From an uncultured Phocaeicola sp. (GTDB lineage: Bacteria > Bacteroidota > Bacteroidia > Bacteroidales > Bacteroidaceae), in assembly GCA_944321335.1 (NCBI GenBank), contig CALUKX010000002.1, positions 62,001 to 126,000 on the forward strand: DNA of 64,000 nt, given 5' to 3'. The position numbers and the translations under genes are program-made. Positions 7,076 to 15,709 of the stretch are shown piece by piece; position 1 is the first letter of the stretch, and each line of letters starts with the position of its first letter. The notes beneath the pieces are model-generated. The model was not told the DNA's origin, did no database searches, and saw only the letters and a list, made by a program, of their open reading frames with translations.

Positions 7076-7612
7076 ATGAATCACAGTTTCTGCAAGAACC
7101 CGCAAGAGAGAAGGAAAAAGCTGGTTTTCCTCATCTTCCACCGGAAGGACCTTCTCTATGACATAGAGAATATAGCCTACGTGCAGGGCGACGTGATGAA
7201 GACCAACGACGAACATGACCGCCATCAGGTCATTGACATCGGTCAGGACGGTAATGTGGACCGTGTTACACGAATACTGAACCTTGCCTACCAAGAATGC
7301 GTAGATTTTCTGTACGCATATACCAAAGCGGACGTATTCAAGGCAAGTTCTCTTGATAACACGTTCGGTGCCCCGGAACATTACAAGATGCGTCTTCTCG
7401 TGCCGCCTGATTTCAGTAAAGGTACCGTAGCACTGTTGAAGAATCTCATCCATGAATACATGACGTGCCGTGTGATCGAGGATTGGATGAGCATAACGAA
7501 TCCGCAGGCACAGCCTATATGGAAAAACAAGCTGGAGGAAATAGAGGAGGCCATAATTTCGTGCATGAACGCACGTGGCGGAAGAATCAGGCGCACGCAA
7601 ACGCCTTTCTAA
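7076..7612 (+). CDS. Late phage protein, third of three tandem paralogues
   Basis: The 178-residue product shares the YDIENIAYVQGD segment and the DWMSITN block with the two preceding proteins. Its tail diverges, ending basic (GGRIRRTQTPF) rather than in RPTYN. The ATG at 7076 is used because an ATG at 7069 opens a different frame that stops after 29 codons. It is the last gene of the + strand late block and ends just before a two-way terminator. Function is unknown. Confidence 0.78.
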   Translation: MNHSFCKNPQERRKKLVFLIFHRKDLLYDIENIAYVQGDVMKTNDEHDRHQVIDIGQDGNVDRVTRILNLAYQECVDFLYAYTKADVFKASSLDNTFGAPEHYKMRLLVPPDFSKGTVALLKNLIHEYMTCRVIEDWMSITNPQAQPIWKNKLEEIEEAIISCMNARGGRIRRTQTPF

Positions 7613-7616
7613 TATG

Positions 7617-7653
7617 AGAAAGAGGACATCCCACCGGATGCCCTCTCTTTCTT
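7617..7653. terminator. Bidirectional terminator between convergent phage blocks
   Basis: AGAAAGAG at 7617-7624 pairs with CTCTTTCT at 7645-7652. CATCC (7627-7631) pairs with GGATG (7636-7640) within the same hairpin, with a small internal bulge. T-rich sequence follows on the + side and complementary A-rich sequence on the other. It sits between the stop at 7612 and the opposing stop at 7654. Confidence 0.8.
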
Positions 7654-10503
7654 TTATCTCAACTTGTTGAGGAACCTTGTTTCAAACTGTACGGAGCATC
7701 CATACAGCGTTTCTTCTTCGTCGAGCTTACAGATCAGCATAAGCCTGAAATACTTGAACGGTACCCCACGGAATCCCCGGAGATAATGGTCAACACTGGA
7801 ACACATGCAGAACCAGTTTATCAGGTCACGTGATCCGTACAGGACTTGGGCGACGTGTCCTTTCTTGAACTTTCCACGCTGGATAATGCTGGCTATTGTC
7901 TTCAGCATGTCCGGAGCATCCAGCTTTATCGGACGTGTGACAAGAACGGCGTTCACTCCCTTGATGAGCGGTTCATCCTCTTTGTCTTCTTCCTCCGTTC
8001 CGTTTTCTGTTCCGGTATCACCGATGCCACCTGTACCATCGGTGCCGCCGGTTTCCTCATTGTCTGTTATATCGTCGTCTATCACTTCATACTGTGACAG
8101 ATTGACAAGCCTGTTATCCTTTGTCATAACGTAAGCGTCCGGATATGAATTGATGCAGCTGTAGAAATCGGAGGACATGATACCCCAATTCTTCGATTCA
8201 AGTGAATAGACGTAGGCGTAAGGCTGTTCAGGATTGAACACCACGATACGTTGCCGGATATAGTCGTAAGCCATCCTGCAACCGGCAATGAAATCCTTGA
8301 AGTCTATGTAATCGAACTTCTGGAGCTTCATCCCGATAGCCTCCAGAATCTTGTCAATGTTGGGCAGTTCTGAAATGTTGAACTGTTCGCCATCCAGTAT
8401 ATCGGAAATGCACTGGCTGGTGGAGCCTGATATAAGCATGATACCACGTGCCGTTGCAAAAAGGACGGAACTATCCAACTGTGTGATGGAAGCCGAGTTG
8501 ATGCAGACATCAAGCGTTGCCGGCTGCCCGGGTGAAAATGTACCGTCATTCTTCACTTCCAGTGACCAGACTCCATCCGTACAGAATGCGTATAACGGGA
8601 ACTGGCCGAACTGTCCGGGAGACAATGCTTTTACAGCAGAACGGATTCCAAGAATCTCTCCTGTACCGATTGTCTTTATCCCTTCCAACGGATAGTAATA
8701 CGGATTGTTTACCTGTGACGTGTACAGCTTATTCGGAAGGTCCACAATAGGATCCCTTGTAACAGCCGGTATGGAACCGCCATAAGAAGGCTCCTTGAAC
8801 CCGTCGAAGTAGAATGCCCCGTTCAGTCCGGTATGCGGTTCGAGCTTCACGTTATCGGTAAGCATAAACCTGCTTATAACCATCTTCTTTGCGGACGTGT
8901 CAGGATAGAACATGTAATAGCCTATATCCGTAGACAGAGCAAGTGAACAGGTATTGCGGACCACTACCTCCCGGCCATCCGTATTTATCTGTGTATAAAC
9001 CAATGCGGCCGAAGATACACCCATATCCTGCCAGTGCTGATTGACTGCACCTTCAACCTCTTCGGACCAGTAGTTCATATAGCCGTTTGCATAGCATACC
9101 ATTGAAGCGGTATCATAACCGGCAAACAGCCGGCGGCGCACATTTGCAATATTGAAACGGGAATTATAGGTGTAAGAAAATGTGGGGATCAGTCTGTCAT
9201 GTGTCTGGTAATCGTCCGTCATCACCTCTTTGGCCACCAGCGATTTCAGGTAGTCTTCCTCTATCTCCAAATCCTTCCGTTCAGTTGTAAGGTCCTCTAC
9301 CGGAATGGACCGGACAAAGTAAAAGTCGTGGCAGTCCTTGATGTTGTTCGCTATCTTTGCGTCGGAGAATTGAGGAAGATCCAGACAATACTGGGGATAT
9401 GAACCTCCATGAGTGAAGGAATACACCTGTGCGAAGCTCCATTTCTGGTAGTATTTGGTTGCGTTGTTGCTCATTCCGACAGTCCAGCTGCTATCCCCTT
9501 TATCGCCTCCGTCGTATTTTCCGACAAAGAAGCCGGCGAAATTACCCGTTTCCTTGAACGATTCACACACGCCGCTCTGGTCATAGGTATAGATAGGAGC
9601 CGATATGTAGATGTCCACACTTTTGATGATGTCCTTCCATAGTACAAGTTTTGCCAGAGCCTCCTGATTCAGAAGCGGCTGGCAGTCGAGCGTACAGACA
9701 ATGGTGAATATATCCAGCTCCGCTTCCTTGTATGCGCCTTTGCCGTAGATGTGTTTCCATAGAATCAATGGATTTCCCTTTGTGGATGGTATCATCAGTA
9801 TAGGTGCGCTATGATGTGACAGGGAGCCGTCATACAGCTGGTAGGCATACCGGACAAAAAAAGGATAGATAAACTTCCCCTCTTCCGTCGCCACGTCATT
9901 GATGAACTTGTTCACCTTTGCAAGCACCTGTGCGGTTATCTTTGACTTGTTTTCGTCGGTAAACTCTTCATAAATCCTGTCTTCGTCTATAGCGTCGAAA
10001 GAGATTGTAAAGGTTCCTACTTCCTTGTCATTCTTCACCTGCTTTGAATATAGCTTAGATTTTCCTTTCAGTCCGAACGATATGGGGCATTCAGGCATTT
10101 CGCCGCCAAGATACAGATATGCTCCGTCGTCCGGTTTCCAGAGGAAGTAGTGCATCCCGTCGCCACAAATGGCGACCAACGTGTTTCCGATTCCGTTGAT
10201 ACTGTTTACCACCGTACTTCCGAAATCGTGTATCAGATGCAGGGTATCATCATCCATCGTCCTCCAGTAAATCTTGTTGTTGCTACTGTCCAGCACGATG
10301 AAATGGGTATAACCGGTATTCTTGTGGATAAACTCCACATATTGGTTTTCCGACAGTTTGAAAAGTTCTGCCGACGGATATATCGGCCTGATCGAACCGT
10401 CCTCCATGACCGCATCAAGCATTGCGGCCAGCTCACCGTCCGGACATTCGTAGTCGGATGGTGTAGCGGAAAATCCAGTGTACTTGATTTCCTTAACGTC
10501 CAT
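7654..10503 (-). CDS. Large phage protein, putative beta-propeller tail hub/nozzle component
   Basis: The 949-residue protein is beta-rich. Repeated short blocks such as LVAICGDGMHYFLW (~110-123), YAFCTDGVWSLEV (~635-647) and SVLFATARGIMLISG (~670-684) resemble the blades of podovirus tail nozzle or P22 gp10-like proteins. Near residue 845-870 lies a low-complexity Gly/Thr/Glu linker, followed by a C-terminal domain (LVTRPIKL onward). No signal peptide is present. It overlaps the upstream gene by 11 bases, so it is the last gene of the long minus-strand operon although it looks like a virion protein. The tail assignment rests on pattern only. Confidence 0.8.
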   Translation of the reverse strand: MDVKEIKYTGFSATPSDYECPDGELAAMLDAVMEDGSIRPIYPSAELFKLSENQYVEFIHKNTGYTHFIVLDSSNNKIYWRTMDDDTLHLIHDFGSTVVNSINGIGNTLVAICGDGMHYFLWKPDDGAYLYLGGEMPECPISFGLKGKSKLYSKQVKNDKEVGTFTISFDAIDEDRIYEEFTDENKSKITAQVLAKVNKFINDVATEEGKFIYPFFVRYAYQLYDGSLSHHSAPILMIPSTKGNPLILWKHIYGKGAYKEAELDIFTIVCTLDCQPLLNQEALAKLVLWKDIIKSVDIYISAPIYTYDQSGVCESFKETGNFAGFFVGKYDGGDKGDSSWTVGMSNNATKYYQKWSFAQVYSFTHGGSYPQYCLDLPQFSDAKIANNIKDCHDFYFVRSIPVEDLTTERKDLEIEEDYLKSLVAKEVMTDDYQTHDRLIPTFSYTYNSRFNIANVRRRLFAGYDTASMVCYANGYMNYWSEEVEGAVNQHWQDMGVSSAALVYTQINTDGREVVVRNTCSLALSTDIGYYMFYPDTSAKKMVISRFMLTDNVKLEPHTGLNGAFYFDGFKEPSYGGSIPAVTRDPIVDLPNKLYTSQVNNPYYYPLEGIKTIGTGEILGIRSAVKALSPGQFGQFPLYAFCTDGVWSLEVKNDGTFSPGQPATLDVCINSASITQLDSSVLFATARGIMLISGSTSQCISDILDGEQFNISELPNIDKILEAIGMKLQKFDYIDFKDFIAGCRMAYDYIRQRIVVFNPEQPYAYVYSLESKNWGIMSSDFYSCINSYPDAYVMTKDNRLVNLSQYEVIDDDITDNEETGGTDGTGGIGDTGTENGTEEEDKEDEPLIKGVNAVLVTRPIKLDAPDMLKTIASIIQRGKFKKGHVAQVLYGSRDLINWFCMCSSVDHYLRGFRGVPFKYFRLMLICKLDEEETLYGCSVQFETRFLNKLR

Positions 10504-10894
10504 CTTTGATTGCTTTTTTAAATAGGTTGTTCTTAGTGATTATCGGAATTGCCTTTCCTATTCTTGGGTGTTCTATTGGCAGGCCGACGAACAGATGGGC
10601 TTCTCTGGCGTCACCGCCACAAACGGAAAGTATATGCCGGCACAGCTTAACGCACCATGCACGCATATACTTATGATGCTTTCTCGTACCATGACACACA
10701 GCGACATGTTTGCCGAATATGTTCTCCGAGCGGTGAAGGATATACAGAAGTTGTTCCTTATCTTCCTGCCAGATGTCTATAACGTCGCCGTCATGGATGC
10801 CAAGTTCGGCGACCACATCGGCAGTTATGTCGATGCGTCCGTCCGAACGGAAATAGATGTCCGGCAACCGGGAGTTTCCTAATACGCTACACAT
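10493..10894 (-). CDS. Phage protein with AbrB-like N-terminal segment
   Basis: The product has 133 residues from the ATG at 10894 (an ATG at 10906 would add four). The N-terminal stretch (YFRSDGRIDITADVVAELG, then GDVIDIW) has the look of a swapped-hairpin AbrB/SpoVT domain, but no regulator role is shown. The rest is basic with several Cys and His (CHGTRKHHK, CVKLCRHILSVCGG). It overlaps both neighbours by about 8-11 bases, so it belongs to the operon that ends with the 949-residue protein. Confidence 0.65.
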   Translation of the reverse strand: MCSVLGNSRLPDIYFRSDGRIDITADVVAELGIHDGDVIDIWQEDKEQLLYILHRSENIFGKHVAVCHGTRKHHKYMRAWCVKLCRHILSVCGGDAREAHLFVGLPIEHPRIGKAIPIITKNNLFKKAIKDGR

Positions 10895-11291
10895 AGGGCC
10901 GTTCAATTACGAAATAGTTGATATAGCAATCTTCCTTCTCGATTATGCGTTCCGTAACTGTCAGCTTGCAGGGCTTGTCATGCGGAAGGCCGTAATCGTA
11001 GAAAATCTTCTGTACGGTAGGTACCAAGCTCTCAAATCCGATTGTCCGGTGCTTGGTATTGTACTGTATCTCTGCCAAAGGTGCATCATCCTGACCGAGT
11101 TCTGGATTGATGCAGAAGGCATACTTCTTTTCGTAAGGCAGATAGAATACATAGGCTTTCGGCTCCTTTTCATAGTCCAGAAGACGCAGCTTCTTGTATA
11201 ATGCCTTCGAGAATGTTATTGAATTGTCACGAGGATCCGCAATCACGAACATGCGCAACTGCCTGAACCATTTTAGATTGAATATTTCCAT
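10887..11291 (-). CDS. Hypothetical phage protein
   Basis: The 134-residue product has a mixed alpha/beta look (LRMFVIADPRDNSITFSK, then KAYVFYLPYEKKYAF). It has no signal peptide, membrane span or motif I recognise. Its spacing and overlap with the next gene place it in the virion-associated end of the minus-strand operon. Confidence 0.65.
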   Translation of the reverse strand: MEIFNLKWFRQLRMFVIADPRDNSITFSKALYKKLRLLDYEKEPKAYVFYLPYEKKYAFCINPELGQDDAPLAEIQYNTKHRTIGFESLVPTVQKIFYDYGLPHDKPCKLTVTERIIEKEDCYINYFVIERPYV

Positions 11292-11338
11292 GTAGCGAAT
11301 TTAGTTTGTGTTCCGGTTACTGTCTGTTTATCTGTTAA

Positions 11339-11554
11339 TCAATAGTCCTTGCGTGAGCGGAAGGAAACCGTTTCTATATACATGAATGAACGGTTATCTT
11401 CCAAAGACTTTTTGTGTGCCATCGCTTCCTCCTTGCTTTTGAAGATGAAGCAGCTAAGGCTTAGTTCGTCGGTGCCTTTACGGTTAATCACGTTCGCATA
11501 ATATTTGCGACCGAAAAGGAATGCTATAATTTCTTCCAATACAGTAGTATTCAT
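11339..11554 (-). CDS. Hypothetical small phage protein
   Basis: The 71-residue product begins MNTTVLEEIIAFLFGRKYY. A short amphipathic helix is followed by a beta hairpin and a KSKEEAMAHKKSLE helix. No family is recognised. It is 11 bases downstream of the preceding gene, in line with the operon. Confidence 0.55.
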   Translation of the reverse strand: MNTTVLEEIIAFLFGRKYYANVINRKGTDELSLSCFIFKSKEEAMAHKKSLEDNRSFMYIETVSFRSRKDY

Positions 11555-11565
11555 AGTTTACAATT

Positions 11566-11760
11566 TTAGTCGTTGAACAAATTTCCTTGTTTGGGCGGTT
11601 CGGGTGTACCTATAATGCGGTTTACACGGTCAATCTCCCTGTCAATCTCGGCTTCGAGAGCCTTGCTTTCCCGTAGTGCTTTCGGGCTACGGGTATTGAA
11701 ATACTTCTTTTGAGCTTGCCGCATAATTGCAACCTTCTGAAAAAATGTCTTTGCTTCCAT
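11566..11760 (-). CDS. Hypothetical small helical phage protein
   Basis: The 64-residue product is almost wholly helical (KVAIMRQAQKKYFNTR, then ALEAEIDREIDRVNRI) and ends in a Pro/Gly tail with GNLFND. Proteins of this size and pattern are frequent in Bacteroides prophage early operons (from memory). Function is unknown. One base separates it from the preceding gene's stop. Confidence 0.6.
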   Translation of the reverse strand: MEAKTFFQKVAIMRQAQKKYFNTRSPKALRESKALEAEIDREIDRVNRIIGTPEPPKQGNLFND

Positions 11761-11761
11761 C

Positions 11762-12019
11762 TTATTTTAAAGTTACTGGTTTTCCCTTGCCTGCATACGT
11801 TGATAGCCATGCCTTGAAATTACGCTGGTTGTCGAGCGTCAGTTGCAACAGTTCTATTTCCGGCATGTCCTTATCCACTCTTACAAATTCTCTCCAGCCG
11901 TTCATGAATGATATAGCTGCAGGTGTTTCAATCTTACATTCCAATGTGTTGGAACAAATAAGCGTAAGCACCTCATATCTGTTCAGGTGGTGCTTACGCT
12001 TTCTAACTTTCTTTCTCAT
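11762..12019 (-). CDS. Hypothetical small phage protein
   Basis: The 85-residue product has a strongly basic start (MRKKVRKRKHH) that could bind nucleic acid, then a mixed region ending KAWLSTYAGKGKPVTLK. No family is recognised. It lies directly before the 64-residue helical protein gene in the same operon. Confidence 0.55.
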   Translation of the reverse strand: MRKKVRKRKHHLNRYEVLTLICSNTLECKIETPAAISFMNGWREFVRVDKDMPEIELLQLTLDNQRNFKAWLSTYAGKGKPVTLK

Positions 12020-12056
12020 GTCAATTCTGATTGGTTATAAATTCTCCGATTGTTTC

Positions 12057-12269
12057 CTATCCATAGCTTTCTTCTATTTCCTTCACAGTGCTTTTCAGTT
12101 CGTTGATGGTATTGAAGTAAGTGGAAAGGTGTTTTGATAACGTATCTCCGTTATTCTCGAAACCGTCGTCCTTGTGTTCCGCTTTGTTCAGGAACCAGAG
12201 CATGGTTTCCAGATTGCTTACCTGGTACTCCAGTTCAGCGATCAATTTTTCTCTTGTTTTCATGTTCAC
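12057..12269 (-). CDS. Hypothetical small coiled-coil phage protein
   Basis: The 70-residue product has two predicted helices (KLIAELEYQVSNLETMLWFL and STYFNTINELKSTVKEIEE) joined by an acidic loop, suggesting a helical hairpin or dimer. Function is unknown. It starts at ATG 12269; an internal ATG at 12263 (MKTREK) is equally possible. Confidence 0.55.
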   Translation of the reverse strand: MNMKTREKLIAELEYQVSNLETMLWFLNKAEHKDDGFENNGDTLSKHLSTYFNTINELKSTVKEIEESYG

Positions 12270-12277
12270 ATTTAATC

Positions 12278-12652
12278 TTACCTTCCAAACTTCACCGTAT
12301 AAATCACATTACCGTGATTCCGAGTTTCCTGTACCGGAAGAAATTCCAGTAAAAAATCATGGTGCCAAGGACCGGCATCTATCTGGCAATCGATACGGAT
12401 GGGTTCCCCTTTATCATCATCTTTAGTCCGTAGGAGCTTTTGTATAATCTTATCCTTTATGGAGGACAGGAAAGATTCTTCATCCAGAGAATAATTCTTC
12501 AGGATTCTTCTTATAGCTCCTTCTCTCACTATGTTCACCTTCATTACATTCTCATGTTTCCTAACTACATGGTTCATTTCATGGTCTGCTGCATCCTCAT
12601 AGCGGTCGAACCTTGCACCGTCCATGCACTCATAAATGGTTTTGTATCTCAT
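12278..12652 (-). CDS. Hypothetical phage protein
   Basis: The 124-residue product is charged, with the start YKTIYECMDGARFDRYEDA and a helical middle (SFLSSIKDKIIQKLLRTK). No membrane span or known motif is seen. It sits 17 bases after the methyltransferase gene and eight bases before the next one, so it is very likely expressed from the same transcript. Confidence 0.6.
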   Translation of the reverse strand: MRYKTIYECMDGARFDRYEDAADHEMNHVVRKHENVMKVNIVREGAIRRILKNYSLDEESFLSSIKDKIIQKLLRTKDDDKGEPIRIDCQIDAGPWHHDFLLEFLPVQETRNHGNVIYTVKFGR

Positions 12653-12669
12653 AGCTGTTATTTTTCAAG

Positions 12670-14487
12670 TTAAAACAAACTTAATTGTTGCGCTTCATTC
12701 TCCTTATCGATGAACATCTTCCTGAAAATATGTTCAAGACATGCTACCACTATGCTGTTACCAGCCATTTTATAAAGTTGGGAATTACTTATACCGGAAT
12801 TAAGCATTTTGTCAATATACTTCTCCGGAACGTCCATAAGGCGAAGACATTCCCTTGGTGTGAGTTTTCTGATGCGATATGTTATACCATATTCAACAAT
12901 CTTCACACCTTCCCCTTTGTTGGTAGTGAGTGTTGGAGAAACCCCGTCAATTCCAAACACATTACCATTCATTCCTTTTCCAGAAGGATTGACATTACCT
13001 ATAAATTCAACATTGTCTATTATCTTAGGTTGAACATTCCCCCCTTGCGATGCAGTCAAGGATGGAGAAATACATTCAACGTCATAAATACGCCCAGACA
13101 TCACATTGTTAATATTTGCTATTACCTTAATCCCTTCATAACGACAAGGAGGTTGTTGGTTTGCAAGTATCGTAGGAGAAATTTCCCCACATTCCTGAAC
13201 ACGTCCTCTTCTTGTATTACTTCCAGGAAAACTCGCATCAAAAACCCCACCCGGATAAATTTCCGCATATCCTTTTTCTGTTGCCTGCGCAATATACAAA
13301 GGTTCACTGACCCAATAATTGCAGGAAGAATCAATATTCGTCCGTATAGTCGGACATAAATCTTCAGATATTGATCTGTTATAAACATCTATAATTTGGT
13401 TCTTATCAGATGCAATCTGTCCACTTTCGATCATTTCCTTCAATCGTTTGTTACCTATTTCTTCTAAAAATATAGGCTCAATTACCAGGTTGTCTTTTTG
13501 AACTGTAGTGATAGTATTGCTTACATCTCCTCCAACTTCGATGCGCTGTTCAGTTGGAGAGCCACATTTCCTGTCAGACTGATTTTCAGGATTTCTTCCT
13601 CTCATGGCGCATATAATCGGCTGTAATATCTTGGGGCTATTATTATGGCCTGCTGATATGCATAGGACTATTCCATTAGTATCATGAACCTTTCCATCTT
13701 GTGAAGCATTGATTCTGCCTACAATCAACACGGTATTGTCCGTAGCTCCTGTTTTGTACACATTGGCTCGTATACAGTTAGCTATATCATTCCCGGTCTT
13801 CGGCTTCCATAAGAAACCATTTTCTTTCTTCCCATGCTTTTCATTATTCCTGATAAAACTTTCTATTTTCTTATCTGACAAATAATATTTTTCATCAACA
13901 TTTGTTTCAAGCACATCCTTCAACCTTTTAACAAGTCCTATCGTAAGAGGAAAGTGAAACATCGCTTCACCAAGAATTGACACCATAAAAACACGTTCTC
14001 TGTTTTGTGGCACTCCATAATCCTTTGCATTGAGAACTTTCGTAAAATTCGTGTAACCTTTCATTCGCAAGTAGCTGTCCCATTCCTTTAGATAAGGAAG
14101 AAACTTTTTAGAAGTAAGTGCTTTGACATTTTCCATAAGAAGATATTTCGGCTTCTTCAACTCGATAGCCTTCTTACACTCCCACAATAGGGATGAACGT
14201 GTTCCACTCCCTTCTTTAAGTCCTTTCTGTAATCCTGCTACAGATATATCAGTGCAAGGGAACGAATAAGTAAACATATCAAAATCAGGAACCAAATTCC
14301 AGTCAATCTTCGATATATCTCCAAAATTCCTTTCCTTCCATTGAGGATAAACAGCATTATGCGCTTGAATAGCATATTTATCGATTTCAGACCATCCGAC
14401 AAGTTCGTAGTCAATCCCTAATCGATCAAGTGCCATACACTGAGAATCATAGCCTGAAAATGCTGTACAAACTCTTAACTTTTTCAT
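12670..14487 (-). CDS. DNA (cytosine-5) methyltransferase with repeat-rich recognition region
   Basis: The 605-residue enzyme adds a methyl group from S-adenosylmethionine to cytosine in DNA. Motif I is FSGYDSQ (10-16), motif IV is FPCTD with catalytic Cys78, motif VI is MENV (118-121), motif VIII is QNRERV (161-166), and the C-terminal motif X block is AGNSIV (575-580). Between motifs VIII and IX/X lies an unusually long ~310-residue region with degenerate repeats of the form GxV(Y/F)xxxGxSPTLT (for example GRIYDVECISPSLTAS at 465-480 and GNVFGIDGVSPTLTTN at 508-523). No restriction enzyme gene is adjacent, so it looks like a solitary phage enzyme that shields phage DNA. ATGA overlap with the preceding small gene. 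Confidence 0.92.
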   Translation of the reverse strand: MKKLRVCTAFSGYDSQCMALDRLGIDYELVGWSEIDKYAIQAHNAVYPQWKERNFGDISKIDWNLVPDFDMFTYSFPCTDISVAGLQKGLKEGSGTRSSLLWECKKAIELKKPKYLLMENVKALTSKKFLPYLKEWDSYLRMKGYTNFTKVLNAKDYGVPQNRERVFMVSILGEAMFHFPLTIGLVKRLKDVLETNVDEKYYLSDKKIESFIRNNEKHGKKENGFLWKPKTGNDIANCIRANVYKTGATDNTVLIVGRINASQDGKVHDTNGIVLCISAGHNNSPKILQPIICAMRGRNPENQSDRKCGSPTEQRIEVGGDVSNTITTVQKDNLVIEPIFLEEIGNKRLKEMIESGQIASDKNQIIDVYNRSISEDLCPTIRTNIDSSCNYWVSEPLYIAQATEKGYAEIYPGGVFDASFPGSNTRRGRVQECGEISPTILANQQPPCRYEGIKVIANINNVMSGRIYDVECISPSLTASQGGNVQPKIIDNVEFIGNVNPSGKGMNGNVFGIDGVSPTLTTNKGEGVKIVEYGITYRIRKLTPRECLRLMDVPEKYIDKMLNSGISNSQLYKMAGNSIVVACLEHIFRKMFIDKENEAQQLSLF

Positions 14488-14660
14488 AGTCTTTCAAAAT
14501 AGATGTTACACTTGAATCCTTTCCGTGGTTCATAGTCCTTGAACTCACAGGAGGTAAAGAACCATTTCCTATTGGCCCATTGCGACAAATCCTTTTGCCA
14601 CTGTGGTATGGTATTCTTTTTATAGATATTCCTGTATAATAACCCTATCTTACTCATACC
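14484..14660 (-). CDS. Hypothetical 58-residue phage protein
   Basis: The ATG at 14660 is preferred because it overlaps the upstream stop by only 7 bases, while the longer option from 14750 would overlap it by 97. The product is basic and aromatic (WQKDLSQWANRKWFF, CEFKDYEPRKGFKC). Its stop overlaps the methyltransferase ATG as ATGA, which suggests coupled translation. Function is unknown. Confidence 0.55.
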   Translation of the reverse strand, partial: GMSKIGLLYRNIYKKNTIPQWQKDLSQWANRKWFFTSCEFKDYEPRKGFKCNIYFERL

Positions 14661-15637
14661 CTGATTTTTGAAATTTCCGAAATAATGAATTTTCCCGGCA
14701 TCCGGATTTTCCCAGAAGAATTGCGGACCTCCGATATAGCCCTGATACATGCTGCTTCACGTTCCCTTGTCGTGAGCGACAGAAGGATAGCCGCCTTTTC
14801 GTCAGGTTTCACCACATCGGGAAGCGTTTCCTCAATCCAGACACGTTCCTTTGTCTTGCAGCGTATCAACCGCTGGCGTTCATACATGAGCATGGTTTGA
14901 AGAGTTTCGTTCATGGAGATTTTACCCTTTGACTTTTCCATGCTTTCAAGCAACGTCCAGATAACCGATTTAGGATCACCGTCGTTAGACAACCGTTTAA
15001 GCTCCTTGATCTGTTCGGACGTTGCGCCGAACTTCGACAAGGCTGTTACCAACGTATCTGAATTTTTATCCCCAAGAGAATTTTCAAAAGAAAGCTCCGC
15101 CTCCTGTGACGACGATACGACCCCATGAGGGGGAGTAAGAGGAGGAGTTTCTTTTACTCTACTTTCCTTTACTTTACTTTGTGCGGAAATGTTTACATTT
15201 TCTTTTTCGATGCCTACATTTTCACCCAAAATGTGTACATTGGAATATTTCGACACATCAACAAGAAGAAATTCCCTTCTGACTTCTACACGCTGTCTAC
15301 GTTTCACCGCTTCGAAATATCTGGATTGAATACCACGAGAAGTCAATATATTGAACGAATCAAATACCCCTTTATCAAAAAAGGAACGTTTGACCAACCC
15401 ACTGACGACTTCTTTAACCACATTCGGAACAATGCCGGCACCCGCTTTTCTTGCAAACAGCAGACACTCGTCATCACCCCACTGGTAGTAATAACCCTCT
15501 TTATAAATCTTGCAGAGAAGACGTATTGCGATGATAGAACCCTTCAGGCCAAATTCACTTTCGATGAGAGCCAATTTATCATCGTCGAAAAAATCGACGT
15601 TGAAAGGAAAGTAGTCTATTCCATTTGAATTAGCCAT
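14654..15637 (-). CDS. DnaD-like phage replication protein (Lin1244/Lin1753-type N-terminus)
   Basis: The 327-residue product begins with a domain typical of the Lin1244/Lin1753 (DUF4373) group: YFPFNVDFFDDDKLALIE, GSIIAIRLLCKIY, and YYYQWGDDE. This is a winged-helix-like domain found in phage replication initiators. A poorly conserved linker follows (~150-210), then a helical C-terminal half. The likely role is loading a helicase at the phage origin, inferred from the family. No helicase loader or DnaB gene is seen in this window. Confidence 0.82.
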   Translation of the reverse strand: MANSNGIDYFPFNVDFFDDDKLALIESEFGLKGSIIAIRLLCKIYKEGYYYQWGDDECLLFARKAGAGIVPNVVKEVVSGLVKRSFFDKGVFDSFNILTSRGIQSRYFEAVKRRQRVEVRREFLLVDVSKYSNVHILGENVGIEKENVNISAQSKVKESRVKETPPLTPPHGVVSSSQEAELSFENSLGDKNSDTLVTALSKFGATSEQIKELKRLSNDGDPKSVIWTLLESMEKSKGKISMNETLQTMLMYERQRLIRCKTKERVWIEETLPDVVKPDEKAAILLSLTTREREAACIRAISEVRNSSGKIRMPGKFIISEISKIRV

Positions 15638-15709
15638 CTTGTAATATTGTGAACGGTGTTAATAAATACCGCCATGCGGCCAGCATACAGCCACATGGAG
15701 AAAAGAGCT

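Noticed and set aside
7381..7596. Minus-strand frame opposite the third paralogue
   Set aside because: Shadow; the + frame has homology to two neighbours.
14484..14750. Longer 88-residue version of the gene before the methyltransferase
   Set aside because: It would overlap the DnaD-like gene by 97 bases; the ATG at 14660 overlaps by only 7.
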